64,000 nt of DNA from Flemingiibacterium sp045636265 (lineage in GTDB: Bacteria; Bacillota; Clostridia; Oscillospirales; CAG-272), in contig JAZTXD010000102.1 of assembly GCA_045636265.1 (NCBI GenBank), positions 8,620-72,619 on the forward strand. Direction: 5' to 3'. Shown piece after piece: positions 7,754 to 16,812 of the stretch. The notes under the pieces are model-generated. The model was not told the DNA's origin. It worked only from the letters and a program-made list of their open reading frames with translations, and ran no database searches. The stretch's first letter is position 1. Every line of letters begins with the position of its first letter. A program made the translations under genes and the position numbers.

Positions 7754-9187
7754 ATGGGTATCAAGTATAAAAAGGCTATATTTAATACGGCGGAGCTTGC
7801 AGGAGTTCTGTCTGTGGATACGGATATTTGTGAAGACATAACATCTATAGTTACAGATTCCAGAGAAGCGCAGTCCGGCTCGCTTTTCGTTGCTCTGAAG
7901 GGTGAGAGATTTGACGGACACGATTATATATCTCAGGCTATATCAAGAGGCGCTGCGGCAGTAATTGCCGAGCGTGTGCCGAGCGACGTTGAGGGTGCTG
8001 ACGCAAAGCGTGTCATGCTGTGCGAAAGCTCGCTTGAGGGTCTCGGAAAGGTTGCCGGTGCGTACAAGTCGCGTATCAGACCGAAGACTATCGCCGTAAC
8101 AGGAAGTGTGGGCAAGACCACAACAAAAGAGTTTGTGTACGCTGTGGTGAGCGACATGTTCGCCGCGCACAAAACAGAGGGCAACTTCAATAACGAGATA
8201 GGCATGCCGCTGTCGGTATTGCAGATGCCCGAAGCAACGCAGGTCTGCGTGCTTGAAATGGGTATGAGCGGCCTTGGCGAAATATCGCGTATGACCGCCA
8301 TTGCAAAGCCTGACATAGCTATAATAACAAACATCGGAAACTCACACATCGAGTGCCTTGGTTCGCGTGAGAATATCTGCAAAGCGAAGCTTGAAATCGC
8401 CGAGGGCGTTCCCGCGGGCGGCTGGGTCATTCTTAACGCAGATGAGCCGATGCTCTTCGCGCAGAAGGGCAAGCTCAAGCAGAATCTTCTTTTTGTGTCG
8501 CTTGAAAATCCGCTTGCGGACTACCGTGCGCTCAATATACGTGAGTATGAGGACAGCAGTGAGTTTGACCTTGTTGCGGGAAAGCGTGTGGTAACCAACA
8601 TACGCATACCTACTATAGGCAGACACAACGTATACGATGCAACCTACGCTTTCGCGGTTGGCGTTTTGCTCGGAATGACGGACGACCAGATAAAGCGCGG
8701 ACTTATGTCATTCAGAAATACGGGAATGCGCCAGAACATCTATGAGTACGGCGGCATTACCATTATCGAGGACTGCTACAACGCAGGTCCCGAGTCGATG
8801 AAGGCGGCGGTTGAGGTGCTCTCGCGCATCGCGGATAAGAACGGATGCCGCACTGTTGCTGTACTTGGAGATATGCGTGAGCTTGGCGAATATTCAAAGC
8901 AGCTTCACATGGAAATCGGAACGCTGGTGGCATCAAGACATATTTCAAATCTCGTAACCTTTGGACGCGAGGCGGAGAACATCGCGCTGGGCGCTATAAA
9001 TCACGCGCTCAAGCCCGAGAATATAAGCATCAACACGGGAATCGATAATGTTGAGGCAACGGCAAAAACGATATATGAGCTCGTAAGTCCCGGCGATGCA
9101 GTGCTCTTTAAAGCGAGCCGTGCCGTAAAGCTTGAGCGTGTTATAGAAGAGCTCAAGCATCTTATAGACAGCAGAGCTGACAATTGA
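7754..9187 (+). CDS. murF: UDP-MurNAc-tripeptide D-Ala-D-Ala ligase MurF
   Basis: 477 residues, Mur ligase fold. The N domain carries TDSREAQSGSLFVALKGERFDGHDY; the ATPase loop is VTGSVGKTTT (115-124); the centre has EMGMSGLGEI and GNSHIECLGS; the C domain has DCYNAGPESMKAAVE, which is diagnostic of MurF. It attaches D-Ala-D-Ala to the UDP-MurNAc-tripeptide. It follows murE after 25 bases and its end runs into the Shine-Dalgarno region of mraY, so murE-murF-mraY is one transcript. Confidence 0.97.
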   Translation: MGIKYKKAIFNTAELAGVLSVDTDICEDITSIVTDSREAQSGSLFVALKGERFDGHDYISQAISRGAAAVIAERVPSDVEGADAKRVMLCESSLEGLGKVAGAYKSRIRPKTIAVTGSVGKTTTKEFVYAVVSDMFAAHKTEGNFNNEIGMPLSVLQMPEATQVCVLEMGMSGLGEISRMTAIAKPDIAIITNIGNSHIECLGSRENICKAKLEIAEGVPAGGWVILNADEPMLFAQKGKLKQNLLFVSLENPLADYRALNIREYEDSSEFDLVAGKRVVTNIRIPTIGRHNVYDATYAFAVGVLLGMTDDQIKRGLMSFRNTGMRQNIYEYGGITIIEDCYNAGPESMKAAVEVLSRIADKNGCRTVAVLGDMRELGEYSKQLHMEIGTLVASRHISNLVTFGREAENIALGAINHALKPENISINTGIDNVEATAKTIYELVSPGDAVLFKASRAVKLERVIEELKHLIDSRADN

Positions 9188-9204
9188 GAGCGGAGGATAA
9201 GGTT

Positions 9205-10185
9205 ATGATAACATATTTTCTTGTTTCGCTTATAATGACATTTATAATTACCGCCATATCCGCACGTATTTTGATACCTAAGCTCAAGAGCATGAAGCTC
9301 GGTCAGCAGATACTCGATATCGGTCCTCGCTGGCACAAGAGCAAAGAGGGAACACCCACAATGGGCGGTATCAGCTTTATTATCGCATCTCTCATTTCGT
9401 TCGCCATAATGGCGGTCATTCTCGCGATAAAGGGTGAAACGGATGGGCTTGTAAGAGGGATAATCGTTATCCTATTTGCGCTTGCAAGCGGTGCTATCGG
9501 TGTTGTCGATGACATGACAAAATTTAAAAATCACAGAAACGAAGGGCTTACCGCCGCACAGAAATATCTCCTGCAGCTAATTTCCGCCGGACTCTTCCTC
9601 GCGGCAATGAAGCTTACGGGAAACCTTGGGACAGAGCTTAATATCCCGTATTTCGGTGTCAGCGTTGAGCTTGGCGTGTTCTATTATATCTTCTCGATAC
9701 TGCTTATTACCGGAATCGTAAACGCTGTTAATCTTACCGACGGTATTGACGGACTTGCGAGCAGTGTTACACTTGCGGTTGGTGCATTTTTCGCTGTTGT
9801 CGCGTTTACACTCGGTTCTGCCGCGTCGGCGGTGGTTTCTGCGGTAGCCATGGGCGCATGCCTTGGATTTTTGGTTTACAACTTCTATCCGGCACGTGTA
9901 TTCATGGGTGATACCGGTTCACTCTTCCTCGGCGCGCTTGCCGTTGGAATGGCGTATATGATAGACAGTCCGCTGATTATCGTTATTGTCGGCATCGTTT
10001 ATATAATGGAAGCGGTGTCGGTAATACTTCAGGTAGGATTTTACAAGCTTACAAAAAAGCGAATATTTAAAATGGCGCCGATACATCACCACTTTGAAAA
10101 GTGCGGTTGGTCGGAGCTTAAGGTTGTGGGCGTGTTCTCGCTTATAACCGTAATCGCCGGAGTGCTTGCATATTTCGGCATATAA
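9205..10185 (+). CDS. mraY: Phospho-MurNAc-pentapeptide translocase MraY
   Basis: 326 residues with about ten transmembrane helices. Family landmarks in order: PTMGGISFI, VDDMTKFK (catalytic Asp pair), NLTDGIDGLAS, FMGDTGSLFLG and IHHHFEKCGW. It transfers phospho-MurNAc-pentapeptide from UDP to undecaprenyl phosphate, making lipid I at the inner membrane face. The ATG at 9205 is chosen because GGAGG lies nine bases upstream; a TTG in frame at 9184 would overlap murF but has no ribosome-binding site. The gene is followed directly by ftsW; the murD that usually lies here is absent. Confidence 0.95.
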   Translation: MITYFLVSLIMTFIITAISARILIPKLKSMKLGQQILDIGPRWHKSKEGTPTMGGISFIIASLISFAIMAVILAIKGETDGLVRGIIVILFALASGAIGVVDDMTKFKNHRNEGLTAAQKYLLQLISAGLFLAAMKLTGNLGTELNIPYFGVSVELGVFYYIFSILLITGIVNAVNLTDGIDGLASSVTLAVGAFFAVVAFTLGSAASAVVSAVAMGACLGFLVYNFYPARVFMGDTGSLFLGALAVGMAYMIDSPLIIVIVGIVYIMEAVSVILQVGFYKLTKKRIFKMAPIHHHFEKCGWSELKVVGVFSLITVIAGVLAYFGI

Positions 10186-10204
10186 ATTTTTGGAGGTGTG
10201 AGGC

Positions 10205-11755
10205 TTGCACGACAATAATCGAAATTATTACCACAAAACAGCTAATAATACACAGCGTGCATCCGGCACGCCGCAAAACAATGTACGAGTGCAAAATCAG
10301 CAAAACGGTAATGCGCGTGCGCCAATGCAGCCGCGTCGTACAGCCGCGTCAAACGGCAGCGCACAGCCGCAGCAAAACCGTTACCGCCAGAATGTTCGCC
10401 CCGGAAATGTACAGCAGGGACAGCGTCCAATGGTGCAGACGCAGGCGCATAACACATCTGCCGGCATACAGCAAAGAGTACCGCAATCGCAGAATAGAAA
10501 CAACACAAAGAATACAGCCTCCCGTGAGGATAGTACACTCAAGCGTGTGAAGCGTTGGGTTAAGAAGAACTATTCCGTTAACGAAAAGGCGGTTGCAGAG
10601 CGTGAGGCGATAAGACTCAGTCTGGTTCGCGAAAAGGGAAGCATTGACTACGTATTTTTCATTCTCGTCTTACTTCTGCTCACATTCGGAACGATCATGG
10701 TTTATTCGGCAAGCTACGCTTTTGCGAAGACCGAATACGGCGACAGCTATCATATAATTTTCCGCCAGATAATATTCGTCATTGCCGGATTCATCGGTAT
10801 GGCAGTTACCGCAAACGTGCCGCCCGAATGGTTCAAGCGTTTGTCACTGCCGATCTTTTTGGGATGCCTTGTGATGCTTTGCATCGTTCCTATCCCGATT
10901 CCCGGCTTTACAGTGGTACATAACGGAGCAAGACGTTGGATAAACCTTGGATTTATCGAAATTCAGCCGTCCGAGTTTATGAAGCTTGGTCTTGCCATGA
11001 TGCTTGCATGGTATTTCGACCGCTTCTACGAGCGCCTTACTCCGCCGTCCAAAAAGTTTGACAGATACAAATACGGAGTTGTAACGCCTCTTGCAATAAC
11101 AGGCGTTGTGTGCGTGCTTGTACTGATAGAAAAGCATCTTTCGGGTACAATAATTATGGCAGCTATCGGTGCCATACTGATTTTTGCCAGCGGCGCACCG
11201 AGTTTCTGGATGGTTCCCGGTATCGGTGCCGCTGGAGGCGTTCTCGCGATACTGATAGCTGTTCTGCCTCATGCGCGCAGACGTTACCAAATATGGCGCA
11301 ACCCGTGGCTCGATCCTCAAAATGCCGGATATCAGACGCTTCAGGGCTTGTATGCTATCGGTTCGGGAGGACTTTTCGGTGTGGGACTCGGAAACAGCTA
11401 TCAGAAGCATCTGTTTGTTTCCATGCCTCATAACGACTTTATCTTCGTTATTGTGTGCGAAGAGCTTGGATTTATCGGAGCTGTTGCAGCTATACTACTC
11501 TTCGGACTTCTTGTGTGGCGCGGACTTATTATCGCTATGAACGCACCGGACGTATATTCCCAGCTTCTTACTATCGGTATAATAGGAAAAATCGCCGTAC
11601 AGGCGGTACTCAATATCGCGGTTGTAACTAACTCGATTCCGAATACGGGAATCTCGCTTCCGTTCTTCTCATACGGAGGATCATCGCTTGTCGTGCTTAT
11701 GGCGGAAATGGGCATGGTTATGTCGATGTCACGTTATTCAAAGCTTAAAAAGTAA
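10205..11755 (+). CDS. ftsW: FtsW-type lipid II polymerase with Q/N-rich N-terminal extension
   Basis: 516 residues. Residues 1-105 are low-complexity and rich in Gln, Asn, Arg and Pro; 106-147 are basic and charged; then follow about ten transmembrane helices (first at 149-167) of the SEDS family, with GARRWINLGFIEIQPSEF, the GYQTLQGLYAIGSGGLFGVGLG segment and ISLPFFSYGGSS near the end. SEDS proteins polymerise lipid II glycan and pair with a class B PBP, here FtsI at 3830-6148. The start is TTG at 10205, preceded by GGAGGTG at 6 bases. The extension is unusual, since FtsW normally has only a short N tail. SpoVE or RodA are the alternatives; position favours FtsW. Confidence 0.9.
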   Translation: MHDNNRNYYHKTANNTQRASGTPQNNVRVQNQQNGNARAPMQPRRTAASNGSAQPQQNRYRQNVRPGNVQQGQRPMVQTQAHNTSAGIQQRVPQSQNRNNTKNTASREDSTLKRVKRWVKKNYSVNEKAVAEREAIRLSLVREKGSIDYVFFILVLLLLTFGTIMVYSASYAFAKTEYGDSYHIIFRQIIFVIAGFIGMAVTANVPPEWFKRLSLPIFLGCLVMLCIVPIPIPGFTVVHNGARRWINLGFIEIQPSEFMKLGLAMMLAWYFDRFYERLTPPSKKFDRYKYGVVTPLAITGVVCVLVLIEKHLSGTIIMAAIGAILIFASGAPSFWMVPGIGAAGGVLAILIAVLPHARRRYQIWRNPWLDPQNAGYQTLQGLYAIGSGGLFGVGLGNSYQKHLFVSMPHNDFIFVIVCEELGFIGAVAAILLFGLLVWRGLIIAMNAPDVYSQLLTIGIIGKIAVQAVLNIAVVTNSIPNTGISLPFFSYGGSSLVVLMAEMGMVMSMSRYSKLKK

Positions 11756-11778
11756 TTCTACAGATCGGGGATAAGCAA

Positions 11779-12906
11779 GTGAGAGTTTTAATGACGGGCG
11801 GCGGCACGGGAGGACATGTGAATCCCGCTATTGCTATCGCCAACAATATAAAAGAAAATCAGCCGGGCAGTGAGATAGCGTTTGTCGGCACATCAAGAGG
11901 CATTGAAAATAAGCTCGTACCAAAGGAAGGGTATAAGCTGTATCACGTGGAGGTGCAGGGCTTCAAGCGGAAGCTTACCCCGTATAATATAAAATCCGCA
12001 TGGCTTGCTCTTACTTCACCTAAGAAGGCGAAAAAGCTGATACGTCAGTTCAAGCCTGACCTTGTTGTGGGAACGGGAGGATACGTCTGCTGGCCGCTTC
12101 TCAAGGCTGCGGCGGCAATGGGCGTGCCTACCGCAATACACGAAAGCAACGCTATACCGGGGGTTGCGGTAAAGATGTTGGCGCCCCACGTTGACCGCAT
12201 CTATGTAAATTTTGATGCTACGGCGGCGGCACTTGGACAGGCGTACAGCGAGAAGACCGTTAAGGTCGGCAATCCCATAAAACCCGAATTTTCCTCGATT
12301 GACCGCGATGCTGTCAGAAAATCGCTCGGAATAGGTGAAAAGTATAAATATTTCTTGCTTTCATACGGCGGAAGCATGGGCGCGGAAAAGGTGAACGATG
12401 AAATGCTCGCTTTTATGCGCGATTACACAAAATCGCATCCCGAGCTTCTGCACATACACGCAACCGGCGCGATAGAGCATGAGGCTGCAACCGAGAAAGC
12501 ACGTGAATACGGCGTTGACACATGTGAGAATATACACATTCGTGAATACATTTACAACATGCCCGAGCTTATGGCGGCGGCTGATGTTGTTGTGTCACGT
12601 GCCGGAGCAATGACGCTTTCGGAGCTTGCAGCTCTTGAAAAATGCTGCGTACTCATTCCCTCGCCGCACGTTGCGGACAATCATCAGTACAAGAATGCAA
12701 AGGTGCTTGCCGATGCCGGTGCCGCACTTCTGTTTGAAGAAAAAGAACTTATTTCAGACGTGCTCACAAAGGCGCTTGCATGTCTTATTGAGGATGAAGG
12801 GCAGAGAGGTGAAATGTCCAAAAATATCGGAAAATTTGCACTCCCAGATGCCAACCGAAGCATATATCTCGACCTTTGTAAGCTGACAAGGAAAAATATG
12901 GGTTAA
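11779..12906 (+). CDS. murG: Lipid II synthase MurG
   Basis: 375 residues, GT-B glycosyltransferase fold. The N-terminal G-loop TGGGTGGHVNPAIAIA is at residues 5-20; HESNAIPGVAV lies near 117 and the second glycine loop SYGGSMGAEKVN near 195; the UDP-sugar region is AADVVVSRAGAMTLSELAAL near 270. It adds GlcNAc from UDP-GlcNAc to lipid I. The start is GTG. It follows ftsW after 23 bases and closes the first transcript block, since a strong promoter lies just after it. Confidence 0.96.
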   Translation: MRVLMTGGGTGGHVNPAIAIANNIKENQPGSEIAFVGTSRGIENKLVPKEGYKLYHVEVQGFKRKLTPYNIKSAWLALTSPKKAKKLIRQFKPDLVVGTGGYVCWPLLKAAAAMGVPTAIHESNAIPGVAVKMLAPHVDRIYVNFDATAAALGQAYSEKTVKVGNPIKPEFSSIDRDAVRKSLGIGEKYKYFLLSYGGSMGAEKVNDEMLAFMRDYTKSHPELLHIHATGAIEHEAATEKAREYGVDTCENIHIREYIYNMPELMAAADVVVSRAGAMTLSELAALEKCCVLIPSPHVADNHQYKNAKVLADAGAALLFEEKELISDVLTKALACLIEDEGQRGEMSKNIGKFALPDANRSIYLDLCKLTRKNMG

Positions 12907-12963
12907 AAATGATAATATAACGTGAAAAAAGCTTAAATAATCGTACAAATCGCGGTAAATTAC

Positions 12964-12993
12964 TTGACTTTTTCTACTCTGTCATGTTATAAT
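12964..12993 (+). promoter_or_regulatory. Sigma-A promoter before ftsQ
   Basis: TTGACT (12964-12969), 18-base spacer, TATAAT (12988-12993), in the 175-base gap between murG and ftsQ. The expected leader is about 80 bases. It would let ftsQ and ftsZ be expressed apart from the front of the cluster. Confidence 0.8.
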
Positions 12994-13081
12994 TATTATA
13001 ACGGCTGTATATTGGCTTTGTGTGCCTTGTGGCATGTGATGTCCTGTATCAGGCGAACACAAAATCACGGGGGGAGTTTCT

Positions 13082-13954
13082 ATGGATAATACAAACGACC
13101 GCCCGGAAAGTCGCTTTTTTGACGGTGACGAGCATGAACTCAGTGAACTCAAAAAGAAGCAGAGTATTCAGCGCTTTATACGCAGAAAGCGCAACCGAAA
13201 GCGAATCGCACGCATTTTATATGCGCTTCTCTTTGCCGCAGTTATTACTGTATTCGTTATAATATGTGTTAGTTTCTTTTTCAGAATTGATAATATTGAA
13301 ATAACAGGCACTTCACATTACAGTCGTGATGAGGTTGTTTCCCTTGGAGGAATTTCCGAGGGGATGAGCATTTTTTCTGTGTCAAACCGAAGCTTTTCAG
13401 ATGTTTCTGAAAAATTGGCATACATAAAAGAGTTGAATGTTGTAAGAAGATTCCCCGATACGATAGTTATAACTGCCGTTGAGGACGAGCCGCGCTACTG
13501 GGCCGAAATTTACGGCGAATACTTTATACTGTCGGACGAGCTTCGCATACTTGAGAGAACGTTTGACGAGCCGCGTTCGGAGGATAGTTCTTTGATTGAG
13601 CTTTTGCTTCCGCAGATAGACAGTGCGTTGTTAGGAACCGAAATCGAATTTTCGGCGGATGTGTCACAGCGGTATGTGACGTCGTATATTGATGCGCTTG
13701 AATCCAGTCCCATGTATGAGCGCACAGATGCGTTTGATTTGAGAGATAGATTCAACCTTGCGCTTATAGCAAACGGCAAGTATATTGTAAAGCTTGGAAA
13801 TGGCGATGAGTTGGGGACAAAGTTGACGGCTGTTGCGGGAATGCTCGGTCACGCTGCAATGTCTGACGGTATTCCGGCGAGCATTGATGCTACTGACCCT
13901 ACACAGTGTCCGGTTATTAAAAATCCGGATTTAGTGGTCGAATTTAAGGATTAA
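13082..13954 (+). CDS. ftsQ: Cell division protein FtsQ/DivIB
   Basis: 290 residues: a charged cytoplasmic N terminus (1-40), one transmembrane helix (about 41-63), a POTRA domain starting FFRIDNIEITGTSHYSRDEVVSL, then the beta domain with VVRRFPDTIVITAVEDEPRYWA. This is the bitopic divisome protein that holds FtsL and DivIC and regulates septal synthesis. The start ATG has GGGGGAG upstream. It is preceded by its own promoter and followed by a 158-base AT-rich gap carrying a candidate ftsZ promoter. Confidence 0.9.
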   Translation: MDNTNDRPESRFFDGDEHELSELKKKQSIQRFIRRKRNRKRIARILYALLFAAVITVFVIICVSFFFRIDNIEITGTSHYSRDEVVSLGGISEGMSIFSVSNRSFSDVSEKLAYIKELNVVRRFPDTIVITAVEDEPRYWAEIYGEYFILSDELRILERTFDEPRSEDSSLIELLLPQIDSALLGTEIEFSADVSQRYVTSYIDALESSPMYERTDAFDLRDRFNLALIANGKYIVKLGNGDELGTKLTAVAGMLGHAAMSDGIPASIDATDPTQCPVIKNPDLVVEFKD

Positions 13955-14007
13955 CGGCATAAATTGTGCATTATTCGTAAAAAAATATTAAACTTTTTTA
14001 AAATAGC

Positions 14008-14036
14008 TTGAAAAAAAGCAAAAAAAATATTATTAT
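14008..14036 (+). promoter_or_regulatory. Candidate ftsZ promoter
   Basis: TTGAAA (14008-14013), 17-base spacer, TATTAT (14031-14036). The stretch is extremely A-rich, so chance similarity is more likely than for the other promoters listed, but a separate ftsZ promoter is common and the position, about 75 bases before the start, fits. Confidence 0.55.
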
Positions 14037-14112
14037 ATTATTATTGAGAGTTTTTTATCGAAGATTTTTTCGGTAAGTGTACCTATAAAAAATTTTAGGA
14101 GGATTTCAGAAC

Positions 14113-15234
14113 ATGGCAGTTGAATTTGACAACAGTTTCGGAGAGGTTAATATAAAAGTAATCGGTGTAGGCGGCGGCGGTAACAACGCTGTAAACCGCA
14201 TGATCGCGGCTAATGTACGCGGTGTTGAATTTATTGCTGTAAATACAGACAGACAGGCACTTGCAAAGTCCAATGCCGTAACAAAGATAGATATCGGTGA
14301 GAAGGTAACCAAGGGACGTGGCGCAGGTGCTAATCCCGAGGTTGGTGCAAGAGCTGCCGAGGAGTCCATTGAGGAGATAAAGAAGGCTCTTGAGGGAACT
14401 CATATGGTATTCGTTACCGCAGGCATGGGCGGCGGTACCGGTACGGGTGCGGCTCCTATCGTTGCTAAACTTGCAAAGGATATGGGCATTCTCACTGTCG
14501 GCGTTGTAACCAAGCCTTTCGCTTTCGAGGGCAAGGTTCGTATGCAGCAGGCAGAAACCGGCATCAAGAATCTTATCGAAGTTGTAGACTCCCTTATCAT
14601 CGTTCCCAACGAAAGACTTAAGGAAGTTTCCGATACAAGAATCACTCTTCTCAACGCATTTGAGGTTGCCGATGACGTTCTGCGTCAGGGCGTACAGAGC
14701 GTTGCAGAGCTTATCACAGTTGACGGTCTTATCAACCTCGACTTTGCTGACGTTACCGCTATCATGCTTGGCGCAGGCTATGCACACATGGGTGTCGGCG
14801 TTGCTACAGGTAAGGACAAGGCTACTCTCGCGGCAAAGGCTGCAATCTCCAGCCCGCTTCTCGAAACCTCTATCGCAGGCGCTCGCGGCATTATCGTAAG
14901 CATTACCGCATCTGCTGATATCGGACTCGAGGAAGTTGATGTTGCAGGTAACATGGTACGCGACGAGGCTCATCCCGATGCAAATGTTATCTTCGGTGTG
15001 GCTATCGATCCCGATCTTCAGGACGAGATTCGCGTTACAGTTATCGCTACCGGATTCGACAGTGCTCCCAAGAGCATGCAGAACACAGTTGAGCAGCAGG
15101 CTGCAAAGCAAGCAACTGCGGCTCCTGCAGCAGAAGTTAAGCCTGTAGAAGAAAAGAAGGAAGACGAGAACGAGCTTATCTCCGACGACGATTTCGGTGA
15201 TATCCTCGACATCCTCCGTAACAACAAGGGCTAA
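14113..15234 (+). CDS. ftsZ: Cell division GTPase FtsZ
   Basis: 373 residues, full length. Nucleotide-binding motifs: GGGGNNAVNRM at about 20-30 and the tubulin signature GGGTGTG at 106-112; the T7 loop is NLDFADVTAIM. After the C-terminal domain there is a short linker rich in Ala, Gln, Lys and Glu, then the terminal peptide DDDFGDILDILRNN, the docking site for membrane tethers such as FtsA/SepF. FtsZ polymerises into the Z ring. No ftsA is adjacent. Strong Shine-Dalgarno AGGAGG lies 10 bases before the ATG; a strong terminator follows. Confidence 0.99.
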   Translation: MAVEFDNSFGEVNIKVIGVGGGGNNAVNRMIAANVRGVEFIAVNTDRQALAKSNAVTKIDIGEKVTKGRGAGANPEVGARAAEESIEEIKKALEGTHMVFVTAGMGGGTGTGAAPIVAKLAKDMGILTVGVVTKPFAFEGKVRMQQAETGIKNLIEVVDSLIIVPNERLKEVSDTRITLLNAFEVADDVLRQGVQSVAELITVDGLINLDFADVTAIMLGAGYAHMGVGVATGKDKATLAAKAAISSPLLETSIAGARGIIVSITASADIGLEEVDVAGNMVRDEAHPDANVIFGVAIDPDLQDEIRVTVIATGFDSAPKSMQNTVEQQAAKQATAAPAAEVKPVEEKKEDENELISDDDFGDILDILRNNKG

Positions 15235-15253
15235 TCCGAATACTTAAAAATAG

Positions 15254-15286
15254 AACAGCCGTTACAATAGTAACGGCTGTTTTTTT
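15254..15286 (+). terminator. Rho-independent terminator after ftsZ
   Basis: Perfect 12-bp stem AACAGCCGTTAC / GTAACGGCTGTT (15254-15265 with 15270-15281), AATA loop, then a T-run to 15286. It ends the dcw cluster. Confidence 0.95.
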
Positions 15287-15291
15287 GGTAT

Positions 15292-15318
15292 AAAAAAGTC
15301 ACCGGCAACGCCGGTGAC
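15292..15318 (-). terminator. Rho-independent terminator of the minus-strand hydrolase gene
   Basis: Perfect 9-bp stem GTCACCGGC / GCCGGTGAC (15298-15306 with 15310-15318), followed on the minus strand by six T. It ends the transcript that includes the hydrolase at 15332-16771. Confidence 0.9.
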
Positions 15319-15331
15319 TTTGATTTTATCT

Positions 15332-16771
15332 TTACTCAAGAGTAACGTATACGGAAGTTGATGCACTGCTCGAAGAACCGAGAGTAAAGTTGACCTGAAT
15401 ATAATACCCTGTTGCCTCCTCGGGAACGGTTCCGGTGATCTTTCCGGTTTCGGTATCTATTGTAAGACACTCTTTATCTACAGTCCATTTTGTTGTGAGC
15501 TTGGCATTCTCGTTATCGGTGCCTTTATTTTCGAGCGGGTATTCCATCGGTGCGGTGAGGTAGTAGAGCTCTGCGCTTATTACGCGCTTTATTCCCTCGG
15601 GGATGCTTACGGTGCAGTCGATCTCGCGTCCCTCCGGTTGTGTGTCAAACGTGACATATCCACCCTCTCCGAATACTACCCAGTTTGCGAATATGAGGTT
15701 TTGCGCGTTGTTGACGTAAACGGTTTTATGGCTGTGTCCCCAATTAGCGCGCATGTAGAGCACATTCTTTTCGTTGAAGCCTTCGGTGTGCTGGTAGGAT
15801 TTGACGTATGCCGGAACTCCGAAGTTGCCGTCATCGTTGTACGCATACCAGAATATAGGCATCTTTGCATTGTCAAGATTTCTTTCCGCCGCCCAGAGTG
15901 CGTCGACGTATTCGTTATCGAAGTTTCTGAACGGACGGCTTTCATCGCCAAGGTAAGCCGTTCCGTAAACTGGGATCGCAAATGCGTATCTGTTGTCGTA
16001 TCCGATTACCTGCGAGGTCATAACACCGCCCCACGAAATACCGGTGATACCGATATTGTTGATATCAACACGCTCGTCCTGACGGAGAATGTTGTGCGCG
16101 AGGATGACCTGCGTGAGTCCGTGATATGCCCACTGATCTTCGACCTCCATATATTCCGTTGAATAGAAGCGGTCGGGAGCAAGTGTGTAGCCTTCCTCTG
16201 CGAAAACGCCGTGAAGCTCGTAGATGAACATGTGATTTTCGTATTCATCCACGCCTGCATTTCGAGCGCTGGGGAAGTAGCCGGTGGTTTCCATTGCTAT
16301 AGCGGCATATCCGCTCTTGTTCCACTTTTCTACCCACTCGAGATACGGATGTCCGCCGCCGCCGTGTACGAGTACAATCGCAGGAACGGGATTCTCAGCG
16401 CTCGCACCCTCGGGGAAGCCCATGTATGCGAACACTTTGGTCTTCTGTCCCTGATAATCAAATCCGTCATAGGTTATTGCTTTGATGTGATCGTATTTAG
16501 CGATGTCGGGGTTGTATTCTTCGATTTCTTTATAAACAACCTCTGTGTTGATTGCGCGGTCCATAGCCGCTTTGATTTCGGCGCGCTGTGTTTCGATAGA
16601 TTTCATGCCGTTATCCTCGTTTGTGTTATCTTCGGTGGAAGTGTCAGTGCTTGCTGCGGTGTCAGCAGTGGTGTCCGTGTCCGAATCCAGGGGCGGTTTG
16701 GTGTTTTGGCAGGAATAAAGTGTGGAACAAAGGATTGCGAGAAGTAGGAGCGCTGAAAGTTTTTTCATCAT
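15332..16771 (-). CDS. Lipoprotein alpha/beta hydrolase (acetyl-xylan-esterase/dienelactone type)
   Basis: 479 residues. A signal peptide with lipobox LYSC (lipidated Cys21) is followed by an acidic Thr/Ser/Asp linker (22-55). The hydrolase core has the oxyanion loop HGGGG (136-140), nucleophile elbow GISWGG with Ser246, and likely acid and base at Asp313/314 and His346 or His348 (WGHSH). The last ~100 residues look like a beta-sandwich. It is expected on the outer membrane face as an esterase or peptidase-like hydrolase; the substrate cannot be read from sequence. The gene lies 41 bases downstream of the LtaS-like gene and may be co-transcribed. Shine-Dalgarno AGAAAGG. An in-frame ATG one codon further in is equally possible. 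Confidence 0.8.
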   Translation of the reverse strand: MMKKLSALLLLAILCSTLYSCQNTKPPLDSDTDTTADTAASTDTSTEDNTNEDNGMKSIETQRAEIKAAMDRAINTEVVYKEIEEYNPDIAKYDHIKAITYDGFDYQGQKTKVFAYMGFPEGASAENPVPAIVLVHGGGGHPYLEWVEKWNKSGYAAIAMETTGYFPSARNAGVDEYENHMFIYELHGVFAEEGYTLAPDRFYSTEYMEVEDQWAYHGLTQVILAHNILRQDERVDINNIGITGISWGGVMTSQVIGYDNRYAFAIPVYGTAYLGDESRPFRNFDNEYVDALWAAERNLDNAKMPIFWYAYNDDGNFGVPAYVKSYQHTEGFNEKNVLYMRANWGHSHKTVYVNNAQNLIFANWVVFGEGGYVTFDTQPEGREIDCTVSIPEGIKRVISAELYYLTAPMEYPLENKGTDNENAKLTTKWTVDKECLTIDTETGKITGTVPEEATGYYIQVNFTLGSSSSASTSVYVTLE

Positions 16772-16812
16772 AGTGTGCTATCCTTTCTTGATAAAGTTTA
16801 TTTTGCAGCAAA

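Noticed and set aside
14095..15111. 338-codon minus-strand frame opposite ftsZ
   Set aside because: Same reason; it mirrors the codon pattern of ftsZ and has no start signals.
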